From NCBI RefSeq assembly GCF_020381325.1, contig NZ_JAGSPI010000002.1, positions 372,001-436,000 of the forward strand: a stretch of DNA of 64,000 nt, read 5' to 3'. Under the pieces are notes generated by a model that did no database searches, was not told the origin of the DNA, and saw nothing but the letters and a program-made list of their open reading frames with translations. The stretch is from Providencia vermicola (GTDB lineage Bacteria > Pseudomonadota > Gammaproteobacteria > Enterobacterales > Enterobacteriaceae). Made by a program: the position numbers and the translations under genes. This document shows, piece after piece, positions 37,048 to 45,589 of the stretch (position 1 is the first letter of the stretch; the number at the start of each line of letters is the position of its first letter).

Positions 37048-38358
37048 ATGTCCACCAATATTGATCACTTATCATCAGCGACCAGCAAAGCGATACGAAA
37101 AATAATACCAATGGTGGTATTAATGTTCATATTAGCTTACTTAGATCGCTCAAATATTGGCTTTGCTAAACAAGAATTTCAGCTAACAACAGGGTTAAGT
37201 GACGCCGCTTATGCATTCGGCGCAGGGATTTTCTTTATCGGTTACGCATTGTTTGAGGTACCGAGTAATATCTTGTTATACCGCATCGGAGCGCGAGTTT
37301 GGTTATCACGCATCATGGTCACGTGGGGGTTAATCTCTGCGGCAATGATGTTTGCCCATGATGAAACTACGTTTATTGTTTTGCGTTTTTTACTCGGTGT
37401 GAGTGAAGCAGGCTTCTTCCCTGGGGTTATTTTATATTTAACCTTCTGGTTCCCACAAAATATCCGTGCACGAGTCACTGGCTACTTCCTGTTTGGTGCG
37501 CCATTGGCATTCATTATTGGTGGCCCATTATCAGGCTCATTGCTTGCTTTGGAGGGCTCATCATTTGCTTTCGGATTATACGGCTGGCAATTAATGTTTG
37601 TTGTGGAAGGTTTATTAGCTTCTATTGTCGGGATCTGGGTATTCTTCTACCTTGATGATCGTCCAGAAAAAGCAAAATGGCTGACAGATGATGAAAAAAA
37701 TGCCCTTGCTTCAAAACTTGCACTAGAAGAAGACGCGAAAAAAGGCCACAGCCCGAAAGGTGCTCTGAGTGCCCTACTTGACATGCGTGTGCTATACCTG
37801 TGTTTGATTTGGTTCACCGTTCAGGTCTGTGGATACGGCATTTACTTCTTCTTACCAACACAAATCGCGACCTTGTTAGGTAGCAAAGTGGGTGTATTGG
37901 TCGGCTTTGTGACAGCAATTCCACCATTATGTGCCGCTATCGCAGTGTACTATGTACCCCGTATTTCTGAGCGTTTAAAAGAACGCCGTAAAGTGGCTGC
38001 AATTACCTTTATGTTAGGCGCTGCGGGGATTGCAGTATCTGGCTTGTTCGATAGCATCCCAGTGATTGCCATCATTGCATTGTGTGTGGCTGCTGCGGGT
38101 CACTTAGCGATGCAACCGCTGTACTGGAGCTTCCCATCGGCTTATTTAGGCGGAACGGCGGCGGCATCGGGTATCGCTTTAATTAACTCGGTAGGTAACT
38201 TAGGCGGTTTTGTGGCACCAAACTTAAGGGTCTGGGCAGAAACCACCTTTGAATCCGCGCGAGCTGGCTTATATTTCATTGCCTTAGTCGCCTTTATCGG
38301 GGGCCTATTAATCCTCACATTAAGAAAACTCGGCATCGAAAAGAAATTTGAAGATTAA
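37048..38358 (+). CDS. MFS transporter of the anion:cation symporter family (sugar acid uptake)
   Basis: A 436-residue major facilitator protein with twelve predicted membrane segments. The N-terminal YLDRSNIGFAKQEF and the GVSEAGFFPGVILYLTFWFP segment mark the phthalate permease (ACS) family, which includes hexuronate, galactonate and rhamnonate carriers. A GGGG-containing ribosome site precedes the ATG. It lies 190 bases downstream of the dehydratase gene on the same strand and ends at a clear terminator. It probably imports the dehydratase substrate by proton symport. Confidence 0.85.
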   Translation: MSTNIDHLSSATSKAIRKIIPMVVLMFILAYLDRSNIGFAKQEFQLTTGLSDAAYAFGAGIFFIGYALFEVPSNILLYRIGARVWLSRIMVTWGLISAAMMFAHDETTFIVLRFLLGVSEAGFFPGVILYLTFWFPQNIRARVTGYFLFGAPLAFIIGGPLSGSLLALEGSSFAFGLYGWQLMFVVEGLLASIVGIWVFFYLDDRPEKAKWLTDDEKNALASKLALEEDAKKGHSPKGALSALLDMRVLYLCLIWFTVQVCGYGIYFFLPTQIATLLGSKVGVLVGFVTAIPPLCAAIAVYYVPRISERLKERRKVAAITFMLGAAGIAVSGLFDSIPVIAIIALCVAAAGHLAMQPLYWSFPSAYLGGTAAASGIALINSVGNLGGFVAPNLRVWAETTFESARAGLYFIALVAFIGGLLILTLRKLGIEKKFED

Positions 38359-38378
38359 GTTCAATTGATGTGAGCTCC

Positions 38379-38417
38379 TCCCGAGTCATCTTTGGTGGCT
38401 CGGGATTTTCTATTTTT
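38379..38417 (+). terminator. Rho-independent terminator after the MFS gene
   Basis: TCCCGAG (38379-38385) pairs with CTCGGGA (38399-38405) around a 13-base loop, followed by TTTTCTATTTTT. It ends the dehydratase-transporter unit before the Crp/Fnr regulator. Confidence 0.8.
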
Positions 38418-38517
38418 AGATCAAACCCATTGAATTACCTGTTGCTGTTGTTCATGATTGAACATAACCCCACCCAATGCCATGATAAAGTTTGCGATTC
38501 ATGCAGGGAGCATTCAA

Positions 38518-39252
38518 ATGAACATAGTTGTACAAAACAGTCAGTTAGTTATGACGCATGATGATGTGCTAGACGTTTTACAAACCAATAGCTGGTTCAG
38601 TAACTTACCAAACTATTTGATTAGTGCGCTAATGGAGTGCGCTACACTGCGTTTTTATAATGATAGTGAGATGGTTCATTACCAAGGCGATCCCGCTCGT
38701 GGGTTGTACGCGGTCATCCAAGGTTCAGTAAAAGTCAGTTCGATCTCCACCGATGGACGCGAATGTGTGTTTCGCTACCTGTCCCCAGGCAACTGGTTTG
38801 GTGAAATTGCGATGTTAGATAAATCAGCGCGTACCCACGATGCAAAAGCCATTAGTCCAACAATCTTGCTGACCATTTCCCCAAAAGATCTTTCTCTGAT
38901 CTTGGAAAAGTACCCTGTTTTCTATCAGTTTTTAAATATTCTGCTCTGTAAAGTAATCCGCAATGCGTTCACTATTATCAATGACAGCGCCCTACTTTCT
39001 GTTTCGGCAAGGCTTGCAAAGCGCCTCCTGAGTTTAGCGGAAGGATATGGAGAACCCCATGAAAAAGGCACTCAGTTGAGCCTATACCTTACTCAAGATG
39101 ACCTTGCGACCATTATTAATACCACCCGCCAAACTATCAATAAGCGCTTGGTAGCATGGGAAAAATTAGGCTGGATTGATGCAAAATACGGGAAAATTGT
39201 CTTAGTCAACCTTCCCGCATTAAAGCAAATTTCAGAGGATGATGAGGACTAA
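38518..39252 (+). CDS. Crp/Fnr-family transcriptional regulator
   Basis: A 244-residue regulator with an N-terminal cyclic-nucleotide-type sensor domain (SVKVSSISTDGRECVFRYLSPGNWFGEIAMLD, residues about 68-100) and a C-terminal winged helix (LTQDDLATIINTTRQTINKRLVAWEKLGWI). It lacks the cysteine cluster of FNR and is not CRP itself. ATG 38518 has AGGGAG upstream, while an earlier frame to 38458 lacks one. It sits between the transporter and exuR genes, and its stop codon abuts that of exuR without a base between them. The effector is unknown. Confidence 0.82.
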   Translation: MNIVVQNSQLVMTHDDVLDVLQTNSWFSNLPNYLISALMECATLRFYNDSEMVHYQGDPARGLYAVIQGSVKVSSISTDGRECVFRYLSPGNWFGEIAMLDKSARTHDAKAISPTILLTISPKDLSLILEKYPVFYQFLNILLCKVIRNAFTIINDSALLSVSARLAKRLLSLAEGYGEPHEKGTQLSLYLTQDDLATIINTTRQTINKRLVAWEKLGWIDAKYGKIVLVNLPALKQISEDDED

Positions 39253-40014
39253 CTAGTCGTTTTGGTCAACAGGCGGGCTATCCGCAAAAAAATAGCGATC
39301 CATGGTAAATTCAAAATCATCACTCGTGGCGTTAAACAGCATCTTTTTGGTATTTTCCAAATGCTGCCACATGGCTTGCCTTGCGCCTTTTGGGTCTCGA
39401 CGGGCTAACGCTTGTAAAATTTGGTCGTGCTCATCACACCAACTTTCAATAGAGCGGTTATCGATGTGCTCATGTAGTTTTAACCAATACGGGTTAAGCA
39501 ACCGCTGGCTCCACATTTGTTCAACAATCACCACCATCGCGCTGTTATGGGTCGAAGCCGCAATTTGCATATGAAATGCCAGATCCCACGCAGAGTCACG
39601 AAAACGGTCTTCTTTGCGCGCATTCTTTTGGATTTCAAGCAGTTTTAAAATATCTTCTTTGGTGGCTTGGGTCGCTGCAAACTCCGCAATATGGCTTTCG
39701 ATCAACTGCCTTGCTTGCAATAATTCAAACGGCCCACAGCGGCTAAACTCCAAGCCCCCCTCGGTATTGACAGAGTTATTAGACCGATTACTGATAACAT
39801 GTATACCAGAGCCTTTCCTAACATCCACATAGCCTTCCACCTCTAACATGATAATAGCTTCGCGGATCACTGTGCGGCTGACATTCATTTCGTCTGCCAA
39901 TAGCCTTTCTGCGGGTAATTTAGTGCCAACAGGGTACTCATCATTTTCAATACGTTCTTTAACCAGTGCAGCCACTTGCTGGTACAGGCGCGGTTCGCTC
40001 TCAGCTGAGCTCAT
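39253..40014 (-). CDS. exuR: Hexuronate regulon repressor ExuR
   Basis: A 253-residue GntR/FadR-family repressor, very close to E. coli ExuR. Shared stretches include [45 protein letters not shown] and [22 protein letters not shown]. ExuR represses galacturonate and glucuronate catabolic genes and is released by the hexuronates. The helix-turn-helix is at residues 8-75 and the effector domain follows. It is divergent from uxaA, with an ExuR-like box in the gap, and a second box lies upstream of the enolase-superfamily gene. Confidence 0.92.
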   Translation of the reverse strand: MSSAESEPRLYQQVAALVKERIENDEYPVGTKLPAERLLADEMNVSRTVIREAIIMLEVEGYVDVRKGSGIHVISNRSNNSVNTEGGLEFSRCGPFELLQARQLIESHIAEFAATQATKEDILKLLEIQKNARKEDRFRDSAWDLAFHMQIAASTHNSAMVVIVEQMWSQRLLNPYWLKLHEHIDNRSIESWCDEHDQILQALARRDPKGARQAMWQHLENTKKMLFNATSDDFEFTMDRYFFADSPPVDQND

Positions 40015-40126
40015 GATTTTCTCCTTTTGCAGTATGGCTTAACTCGGCAATGCTTTTATGGCTTTAGTATAACGAAATAACGCAATGATGGGGAAGTGAG
40101 AATATGACCAAGAAATAATTTCACCA

Positions 40127-40144
40127 TAATTGGTATAACACCTT
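40127..40144. promoter_or_regulatory. ExuR-like operator upstream of uxaA
   Basis: TAATTGGTATAACACCTT matches the ExuR/UxuR consensus AAATTGGTATACCAATTT at 14 of 18 positions, with the left half near perfect. It lies 107 bases upstream of uxaA in the exuR-uxaA divergent region and could control both. Confidence 0.6.
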
Positions 40145-40251
40145 TTAAAGTTATAAACCAGATCGTATAATGCATGAAAATTAGGCAGTAAAATTGAAGA
40201 TAGTCACCCTACTGATCTTTTCAGTCCGATGTATCACCCTGGGAGCAAAAC

Positions 40252-41745
40252 ATGCAAAAAGAAATAATTAAAATACACACTAATGACAATGTCGCCGTCA
40301 CACTAATCGATAGATTCGCTGGGGATACATTCACGATTGAAGATCAATCAATTACATTGAAAGAAGATGTGAGCCGCGGCCATAAAATTGCCTTAACCGC
40401 CATTGAAACAGGCAAAAATGTCATGAAATATGGGGCGCCAATAGGCCACGCCACCGTAGACATTAGCATTGGGGAGCATGTGCACACCCATAATACCGCG
40501 ACCAATCTTAGCGCATTAAATGATTATGAATATCACCCTGAGCATAATGCGATTAAGGCAACTATGGACGATCCAGACGTTCAACTCTATCGCCGCACCA
40601 ATGGCGATGTGGCAATTCGTAATGAGATCTGGGTGATCCCAACCGTAGGCTGCGTCAACGCCTTAGCCCGAAAAATGATCGAACGATTCCAAAAACAAAA
40701 TAGCAACGCTGATGATATTGATGGCGTGTATTTATATAACCACACATTAGGTTGTTCCCAATTGGGGGATGACCACTTAACCACCCGAACAATTTTACAA
40801 GATATGGTCAAGCACCCTAATGCAGGGGGCGTATTAGTGATTGGATTAGGCTGCGAAAATAACCAAGTTGCGGCCTTTAAGGAGACCCTCGGAGAGTTTG
40901 ACTCGGAACGTGTTCAGTTTATGGTCTGCCAGCAACTAGAAGATGAAATCGAAGCAGGCGTCGAGCATCTTAATGAGTTATATCAAATTGTTAGGCAAGA
41001 TAAACGTGTTGCAGGCAAACTCAGTGAAGTCAAATTTGGCCTCGAATGTGGCGGCTCCGATGGGTTATCGGGGATCACTGCAAACCCACTATTAGGCTGT
41101 TTTTCTGACTTTTTAGTGAGCCATAATGGGACAACTGTATTGACGGAAGTCCCTGAAATGTTTGGCGCAGAACAAATTTTAATGAACCACTGCCATGACG
41201 AGAAAACCTTCGAAAAAACAGTCGAAATGATCAACGATTTCAAACAGTACTTTATTGCCCATGACCAACCTATTTACGAAAATCCATCACCCGGTAATAA
41301 AGCAGGTGGTATTTCAACCCTTGAAGAAAAATCCCTTGGCTGCACGCAAAAAGCGGGAACCAGCCAAGTCATGGATGTCTTAAAATACGGTGAACGCCTG
41401 ACAACACCAGGATTTAACTTATTGAGCGCACCCGGTAACGATGCCATTGCAACCAGTGCATTGGGTGCTGCAGGCTGCCATATGGTGTTATTCACCACAG
41501 GTCGTGGAACGCCGTATGGCGGTTTCGTACCAACGTTAAAGATTGCGACAAACAATGAGTTAGCGACGAAAAAACCCCACTGGATTGACTTTAACGCAGG
41601 CGCACTGCTAAACGGTAAATCCATGGAGCAATTGCTGGCTGATTTTATTCAGCATGTAGTAAAAATCGTCAATGGCGAACAAACCAAAAATGAAATCAAC
41701 GATTTTCGTGAATTAGCCATTTTCAAAATGGGTGTCACTCTTTAA
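40252..41745 (+). CDS. uxaA: Altronate dehydratase UxaA
   Basis: A 497-residue enzyme (E. coli 495) that dehydrates D-altronate to 2-keto-3-deoxygluconate in galacturonate catabolism. The N-terminal SAF domain (residues 1-100, GEHVHTHNTATNLS) and the catalytic domain (PTVGCVNALARK, YNHTLGCSQLGDDH, GLGCENNQ, CGGSDGLSGITANP, SPGNKAGGISTLEEKSLGC) match E. coli UxaA throughout. The enzyme needs iron or manganese. It is divergent from exuR. The partner genes uxaB and uxaC are not in the window. A terminator follows. Confidence 0.94.
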   Translation: MQKEIIKIHTNDNVAVTLIDRFAGDTFTIEDQSITLKEDVSRGHKIALTAIETGKNVMKYGAPIGHATVDISIGEHVHTHNTATNLSALNDYEYHPEHNAIKATMDDPDVQLYRRTNGDVAIRNEIWVIPTVGCVNALARKMIERFQKQNSNADDIDGVYLYNHTLGCSQLGDDHLTTRTILQDMVKHPNAGGVLVIGLGCENNQVAAFKETLGEFDSERVQFMVCQQLEDEIEAGVEHLNELYQIVRQDKRVAGKLSEVKFGLECGGSDGLSGITANPLLGCFSDFLVSHNGTTVLTEVPEMFGAEQILMNHCHDEKTFEKTVEMINDFKQYFIAHDQPIYENPSPGNKAGGISTLEEKSLGCTQKAGTSQVMDVLKYGERLTTPGFNLLSAPGNDAIATSALGAAGCHMVLFTTGRGTPYGGFVPTLKIATNNELATKKPHWIDFNAGALLNGKSMEQLLADFIQHVVKIVNGEQTKNEINDFRELAIFKMGVTL

Positions 41746-41757
41746 TATCAAGTTCAT

Positions 41758-41805
41758 CCCTATTGTTTTGCTGTTGTGAAACAATAGGGACTCTTTCATT
41801 ATTTT
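41758..41805 (+). terminator. Rho-independent terminator after uxaA
   Basis: CCCTATTGTTT (41758-41768) pairs exactly with AAACAATAGGG (41779-41789) around a 10-base loop, followed by a T-rich tract (ACTCTTTCATTATTTTT). Confidence 0.82.
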
Positions 41806-41937
41806 TCTCCTAAATGCAAATTATCACCCATTGTTATTCACTTGCGCACAATAAAGAAAAGTCATCATTTCGCTATTTTTAAGATATGGTAGGATCACGC
41901 TGAGATAACGATTTTCAATTTATTAGCAAGGTGAACG

Positions 41938-42789
41938 ATGATAGATCTAAAACTTAGGGAAGCCAGGGACAGCCTATCAACCAAGGAAAAGCAGGTCGCT
42001 GAATACATTATTGCTAATAAAAAAAACATGCAAAGTATTAGCATTCAATCTTTGGCACAAGAAAATAAAGTCAGTACCACCACTATTTTGCGCCTGTGTC
42101 ATAAGCTTGGTTACCAAGGCTTTAGCGAGCTAAAAATTGATTTAATTTCATCGATAAACAACAAGTCATACGGCACGCTGCTACAAGAAGATATTGATAT
42201 TAATGATTCAATGGAAACCGTGAATTTTAAAGTCAGCCAAATCGAAAAGTCATCGATAGAAGAAACCTGTGCTTTAGTGAATCTTAATGCTTTTGCGCAG
42301 GCTAATGCGCTGATTAGCAAAAGTAAAAAAATAGTTATTTACGGTGCAGGTAGCAGTGGATTAGTTGCAAAAGAGTTTGAATATCAACTAATTAAGATTA
42401 AAAAAGACGTTAACTGCCACCTCGACTACAGCATTCAATTTAGTATCGTGAACACATTAGATAAAAATGACTTGGTGATTGTGATTTCCCATTCAGGTGA
42501 AAACCATGAGTGCATTAAGTTACTCACATTAGCCCGTGAATTACAGGTGCCAACTATCGCCATAACTAAGATGGGGCAAAGCTCAGTCTCTTCTTTGGCA
42601 GAAACTATTTTGCATACCACATCAACCGAAAATATCTCACGGATTATCCCTATTCGCTCAAAAATTTCACAGCTAACTGTTATTAATATGTTGATTACTA
42701 ACCTATTTATTAATCAATATGATGAGCGTATCCAAAAGCAAATTAGCACCCGTGCAGAGCGTTTCTCCCGCTTAAATAGCAATAATTAA
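41938..42789 (+). CDS. RpiR/MurR-family regulator with SIS domain
   Basis: A 283-residue regulator. The N-terminal helix-turn-helix of the RpiR type (residues 1-75, SLAQENKVSTTTILRLCHKLGYQGFSELK) is followed by a sugar isomerase (SIS) domain (about 115-245, VIYGAGSSGLVAKEF and VIVISHSGENHE), which binds phosphorylated sugars. An AAGG site precedes the ATG. It lies just upstream of a mannose-family PTS on the same strand and probably senses the phosphosugar that system delivers. Confidence 0.87.
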   Translation: MIDLKLREARDSLSTKEKQVAEYIIANKKNMQSISIQSLAQENKVSTTTILRLCHKLGYQGFSELKIDLISSINNKSYGTLLQEDIDINDSMETVNFKVSQIEKSSIEETCALVNLNAFAQANALISKSKKIVIYGAGSSGLVAKEFEYQLIKIKKDVNCHLDYSIQFSIVNTLDKNDLVIVISHSGENHECIKLLTLARELQVPTIAITKMGQSSVSSLAETILHTTSTENISRIIPIRSKISQLTVINMLITNLFINQYDERIQKQISTRAERFSRLNSNN

Positions 42790-42976
42790 TTTTCATTTCT
42801 CTTCTTTATCTTATCGGGGTGGCACAGTGTGGCCACTTCGATCTCGCTCACAAAACTGACCCTTTCTTGCTGGCTGATCCTTTTCATTCCTCTTTTTTGT
42901 GATATTGTTACTTAAAAATAAATATATAAAAGTAATTTTATTACTAAAATAAAAAGCAAGATATAAAGGGGAAAAA

Positions 42977-43408
42977 ATGAGCTCTCAACTACCCATCATA
43001 CTGGCAAGTCACGGCCCTTTTGCACAAGGGTTACTGGAGTGCGCAGAAATGCTAATTGGCACTCAGGAAGATGTCAGCGTGATATCTATCCAAAGAGAAA
43101 GCAATATTAATGAGGTCAAAAAGCAATTATTCGATACCTATCAGCGAATCAACCAAGGCAATGGTGTTCTCATTTTAGTTGACCTGCTCGGTGGTTCACC
43201 GTGCAACTTAGCCAGCGAACTGGTGTTAACTCAAAATGATGTTGCGCTGTATTGCGGGATCAACGTCCCTACTTTCCTTGAGATTTTAAGTAATCGTGAT
43301 TTGCCTTTACATGAAATTCATCAAGTTATCACTGACGTGTTCCCAGACAGCTGCATTAATGTAAGTGAACAACTTAAACCTGTAATTCAAGATGAAACCG
43401 AACTTTAG
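42977..43408 (+). CDS. PTS mannose-family EIIA component
   Basis: A 143-residue cytoplasmic EIIA domain of the mannose/sorbose PTS family. The phosphorylated histidine is His12 in LASHGPFAQG, and VLILVDLLGGSPCNLA is the family signature after it. It accepts phosphate from HPr and passes it to the EIIB protein encoded 9 bases downstream. In this system EIIA and EIIB are separate proteins, unlike ManX of E. coli. An AAGGGG site precedes the ATG. Confidence 0.88.
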   Translation: MSSQLPIILASHGPFAQGLLECAEMLIGTQEDVSVISIQRESNINEVKKQLFDTYQRINQGNGVLILVDLLGGSPCNLASELVLTQNDVALYCGINVPTFLEILSNRDLPLHEIHQVITDVFPDSCINVSEQLKPVIQDETEL

Positions 43409-43417
43409 GAGTAAACC

Positions 43418-43891
43418 ATGCCAATTAATGTTGCTCGAATAGATGACCGACTGATCCACGGACAAGTGATTACCACGTGGGTAAAAAACTTCGATATTGA
43501 ACAAGTCATTATCGTGAATGACAAAGTTGCCAATGATAGCGTACAGCAATCTGTTCTCACCATGGCTGCACCACCTGATTTGAAAGTGGTCGTTTTTGGT
43601 GTGGATAAATTTATCGAGGTATTAAAAAAAGCTGAAATCAAACGCCGCACCATGCTGCTTTTCACCAATAGCGTCGATGTAAACAAGCTGGTTGAGAATG
43701 GCTTAAAACTTGAAAAACTCAATGTGGGCGGAATGAGAATGCAAGAAGGACGTCGCAATTTATCCCGCGCCGTTGCAGTGACACCTGAAGAAGAACAAGC
43801 CTTTAAGTCATTAATCAACAATAACGTGGCCGTTGAAATTCAGATGGTGCCAAAAGACCCGATTGTTGAATTGAAAACATTACTCAATTAA
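43418..43891 (+). CDS. PTS mannose-family EIIB component
   Basis: A 157-residue EIIB domain. The active-site histidine is His14 in RIDDRLIHGQVITTWV, the exact family signature. It receives phosphate from EIIA and transfers it to the incoming sugar bound to EIIC-EIID. A TTTAGGAG ribosome site precedes the ATG, and the EIIC gene starts 45 bases downstream. Confidence 0.9.
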   Translation: MPINVARIDDRLIHGQVITTWVKNFDIEQVIIVNDKVANDSVQQSVLTMAAPPDLKVVVFGVDKFIEVLKKAEIKRRTMLLFTNSVDVNKLVENGLKLEKLNVGGMRMQEGRRNLSRAVAVTPEEEQAFKSLINNNVAVEIQMVPKDPIVELKTLLN

Positions 43892-43936
43892 TTCATTTAA
43901 TTATGCTTATTTTGACTAATAAGCAAGGAGCCTATT

Positions 43937-44728
43937 ATGTTGGTTGAGGCCATTTTAATCGCAATTTGGGCGGGGATTTGTTCGCTGGATGATGTTGGTC
44001 CACAAATGCTCCGACGCCCACTGTTAACGGGTACTGTCGCTGGTATTATTATGGGCGATATGGTTCAAGGGTTAGCTATCAGTGCTACATTAGAGTTAAT
44101 GTGGATGGGTATTGGTAATGTGGGCGCGTATTCTGCACCTGATATTATTGCAGGTTCAATTATTGGTGTTGCGCTGGGTATCGCTTCAAATGGTGGGATA
44201 GCAGCAGGTATTGCTCTCGCCGTTCCTGTCTCCATTTTATGTCAGCAATTACTGATCATTTGGCGCTCGTTTGCTAGTTTTTTAAACGTCTGGGCCAGTA
44301 AATCGATACTCGATGGTAACTATAGCGGTTTAACGAAAGTCCATTATTTTTCAACACCATTGTGGTTTTTCATTCGGGCAATTCCATGTTTCATCGCTGT
44401 CTACTTCGGTAGTGACTTAGTGAACAGTATCTTAAATGCCGTTCCAGAAAGTATCCTAACGGGTATGGGCGTGGCTTCTAAACTGATCCCAGCCGTCGGT
44501 ATTTGTATCCTGTTATTGATGTTACTCAAAGGCAGAATGTGGTTCTTTTTCCTTCTCGGATTCATGCTCACCACCTATTTAAAACTGCCAATCATTCCAA
44601 TTACTTTTATCGCCCTAGCTTTCGCCGTCCTGTATGACATGGCGTTCGCTAATGGCATGCGCCAAGCACCAGAGGAAAAAACAACTCAAACCTCCCAGAA
44701 AAATGAAGAAGAGGAGTACGACCTATGA
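43937..44728 (+). CDS. PTS mannose-family EIIC component
   Basis: A 263-residue membrane subunit with about six predicted segments. The N-terminal GDMVQGLAISATLELMWMGI and the VGAYSAPDIIAGSIIGVALG segment are characteristic of mannose/sorbose-family EIIC proteins, which with EIID form the sugar channel. A charged tail (EEKTTQTSQKNEEEE) ends the protein. Its stop overlaps the EIID start (ATGA). The sugar is not known. Confidence 0.88.
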   Translation: MLVEAILIAIWAGICSLDDVGPQMLRRPLLTGTVAGIIMGDMVQGLAISATLELMWMGIGNVGAYSAPDIIAGSIIGVALGIASNGGIAAGIALAVPVSILCQQLLIIWRSFASFLNVWASKSILDGNYSGLTKVHYFSTPLWFFIRAIPCFIAVYFGSDLVNSILNAVPESILTGMGVASKLIPAVGICILLLMLLKGRMWFFFLLGFMLTTYLKLPIIPITFIALAFAVLYDMAFANGMRQAPEEKTTQTSQKNEEEEYDL

Positions 44729-45576
44729 CCGATATCACTACCGATACTGTTTCAGATACGGCTTCTGAACAGAAAAAACTCACGAAAAAAGAGTTAAATG
44801 GGATGTTTTGGCGAATTCAGACCATGTCATTTTCCTATAACTACGAAAAGCTGCAAACCATTGGTTTTGCCCATTGCATGGTGCCAGTACTCGATAAGCT
44901 GTATGAAAAGGCTGACCAAGAAACACGTATTAAAGCGATGCAACGCCACTTTGAATTCTTTAATACTCAAATAAACGCAGGGGCACTGATCCTCGGGGTG
45001 ACCGCGGCATTAGAAGAAAAAACCACTGAAGAAGAAAAAGAGGCCGTTGTTTCCGTGAAGGCTGGCCTTATGGGGCCTTTTGCGGGGCTTGGAGACAGCT
45101 TATTAAAATTTACGTGGTTGCCAATCTGCGGAAGTATCGGTGCGGCCTTTGCACTTCAAGGTAATATTATCGGCCCGATACTGATGTTTCTACTGTTTAA
45201 CATCGTCAACATCGGTACCAAATATTTCTTTATTCATTACGGATATAACAAAGGGGTTGATTTAATCGAGCAATCGAAAAAATCAAATATTATTCAACGT
45301 ATTACCAATATAGCGAACGTCGTCGGGGTGATGGTCCTAGGCTCCTTGATAGCGACCACCGTCAAACTCTCCACCCCGCTAACTATTGCCGTGGGTGAAC
45401 AATCCATCAAAGTACAAGAGATGTTTGACAAAGTTATCCCTAACTTACTGACCCTGCTGTTTGCACTCGGTATTTTCTTCCTAGTCCGTCGATTACAGGG
45501 GAAACACACGGTTGCATTGATTGTTGCCATTATGGTTCTCGGCGTAGTGTGTTCTATGTTTGGAATTTTAGGATGA
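44725..45576 (+). CDS. PTS mannose-family EIID component
   Basis: A 283-residue membrane-associated subunit. The stretch LTKKELNGMFWRIQTMSFSYNYEKLQTIGFAHCMVP at residues about 17-52 and the AGLGDSLLKFTWLPICGSIGAAFA segment are the family hallmarks. It pairs with EIIC and is unique to this PTS family. The start overlaps the EIIC stop by four bases, and the phosphatase gene begins 13 bases after its stop. Confidence 0.88.
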   Translation: MTDITTDTVSDTASEQKKLTKKELNGMFWRIQTMSFSYNYEKLQTIGFAHCMVPVLDKLYEKADQETRIKAMQRHFEFFNTQINAGALILGVTAALEEKTTEEEKEAVVSVKAGLMGPFAGLGDSLLKFTWLPICGSIGAAFALQGNIIGPILMFLLFNIVNIGTKYFFIHYGYNKGVDLIEQSKKSNIIQRITNIANVVGVMVLGSLIATTVKLSTPLTIAVGEQSIKVQEMFDKVIPNLLTLLFALGIFFLVRRLQGKHTVALIVAIMVLGVVCSMFGILG

Positions 45577-45589
45577 TTAAGGAAAATAT

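Noticed and set aside
37104-37121. AATACCA-ATGG-TGGTATT inverted repeat near the ExuR locus
   Set aside because: It lies inside the coding part of the MFS gene, and the half sites are in the reverse order of an ExuR box, so I treat it as coincidence.
41274-41624. 116-residue open frame on the minus strand inside uxaA
   Set aside because: It is a reverse-strand shadow of a well-matched gene and has no ribosome site or family features.
42820-42840. TGGCAC sequence upstream of the mannose-family PTS, as a sigma-54 -24 element
   Set aside because: No TTGC-type -12 element follows at the required spacing, and the neighbouring regulator is RpiR, not a sigma-54 activator.
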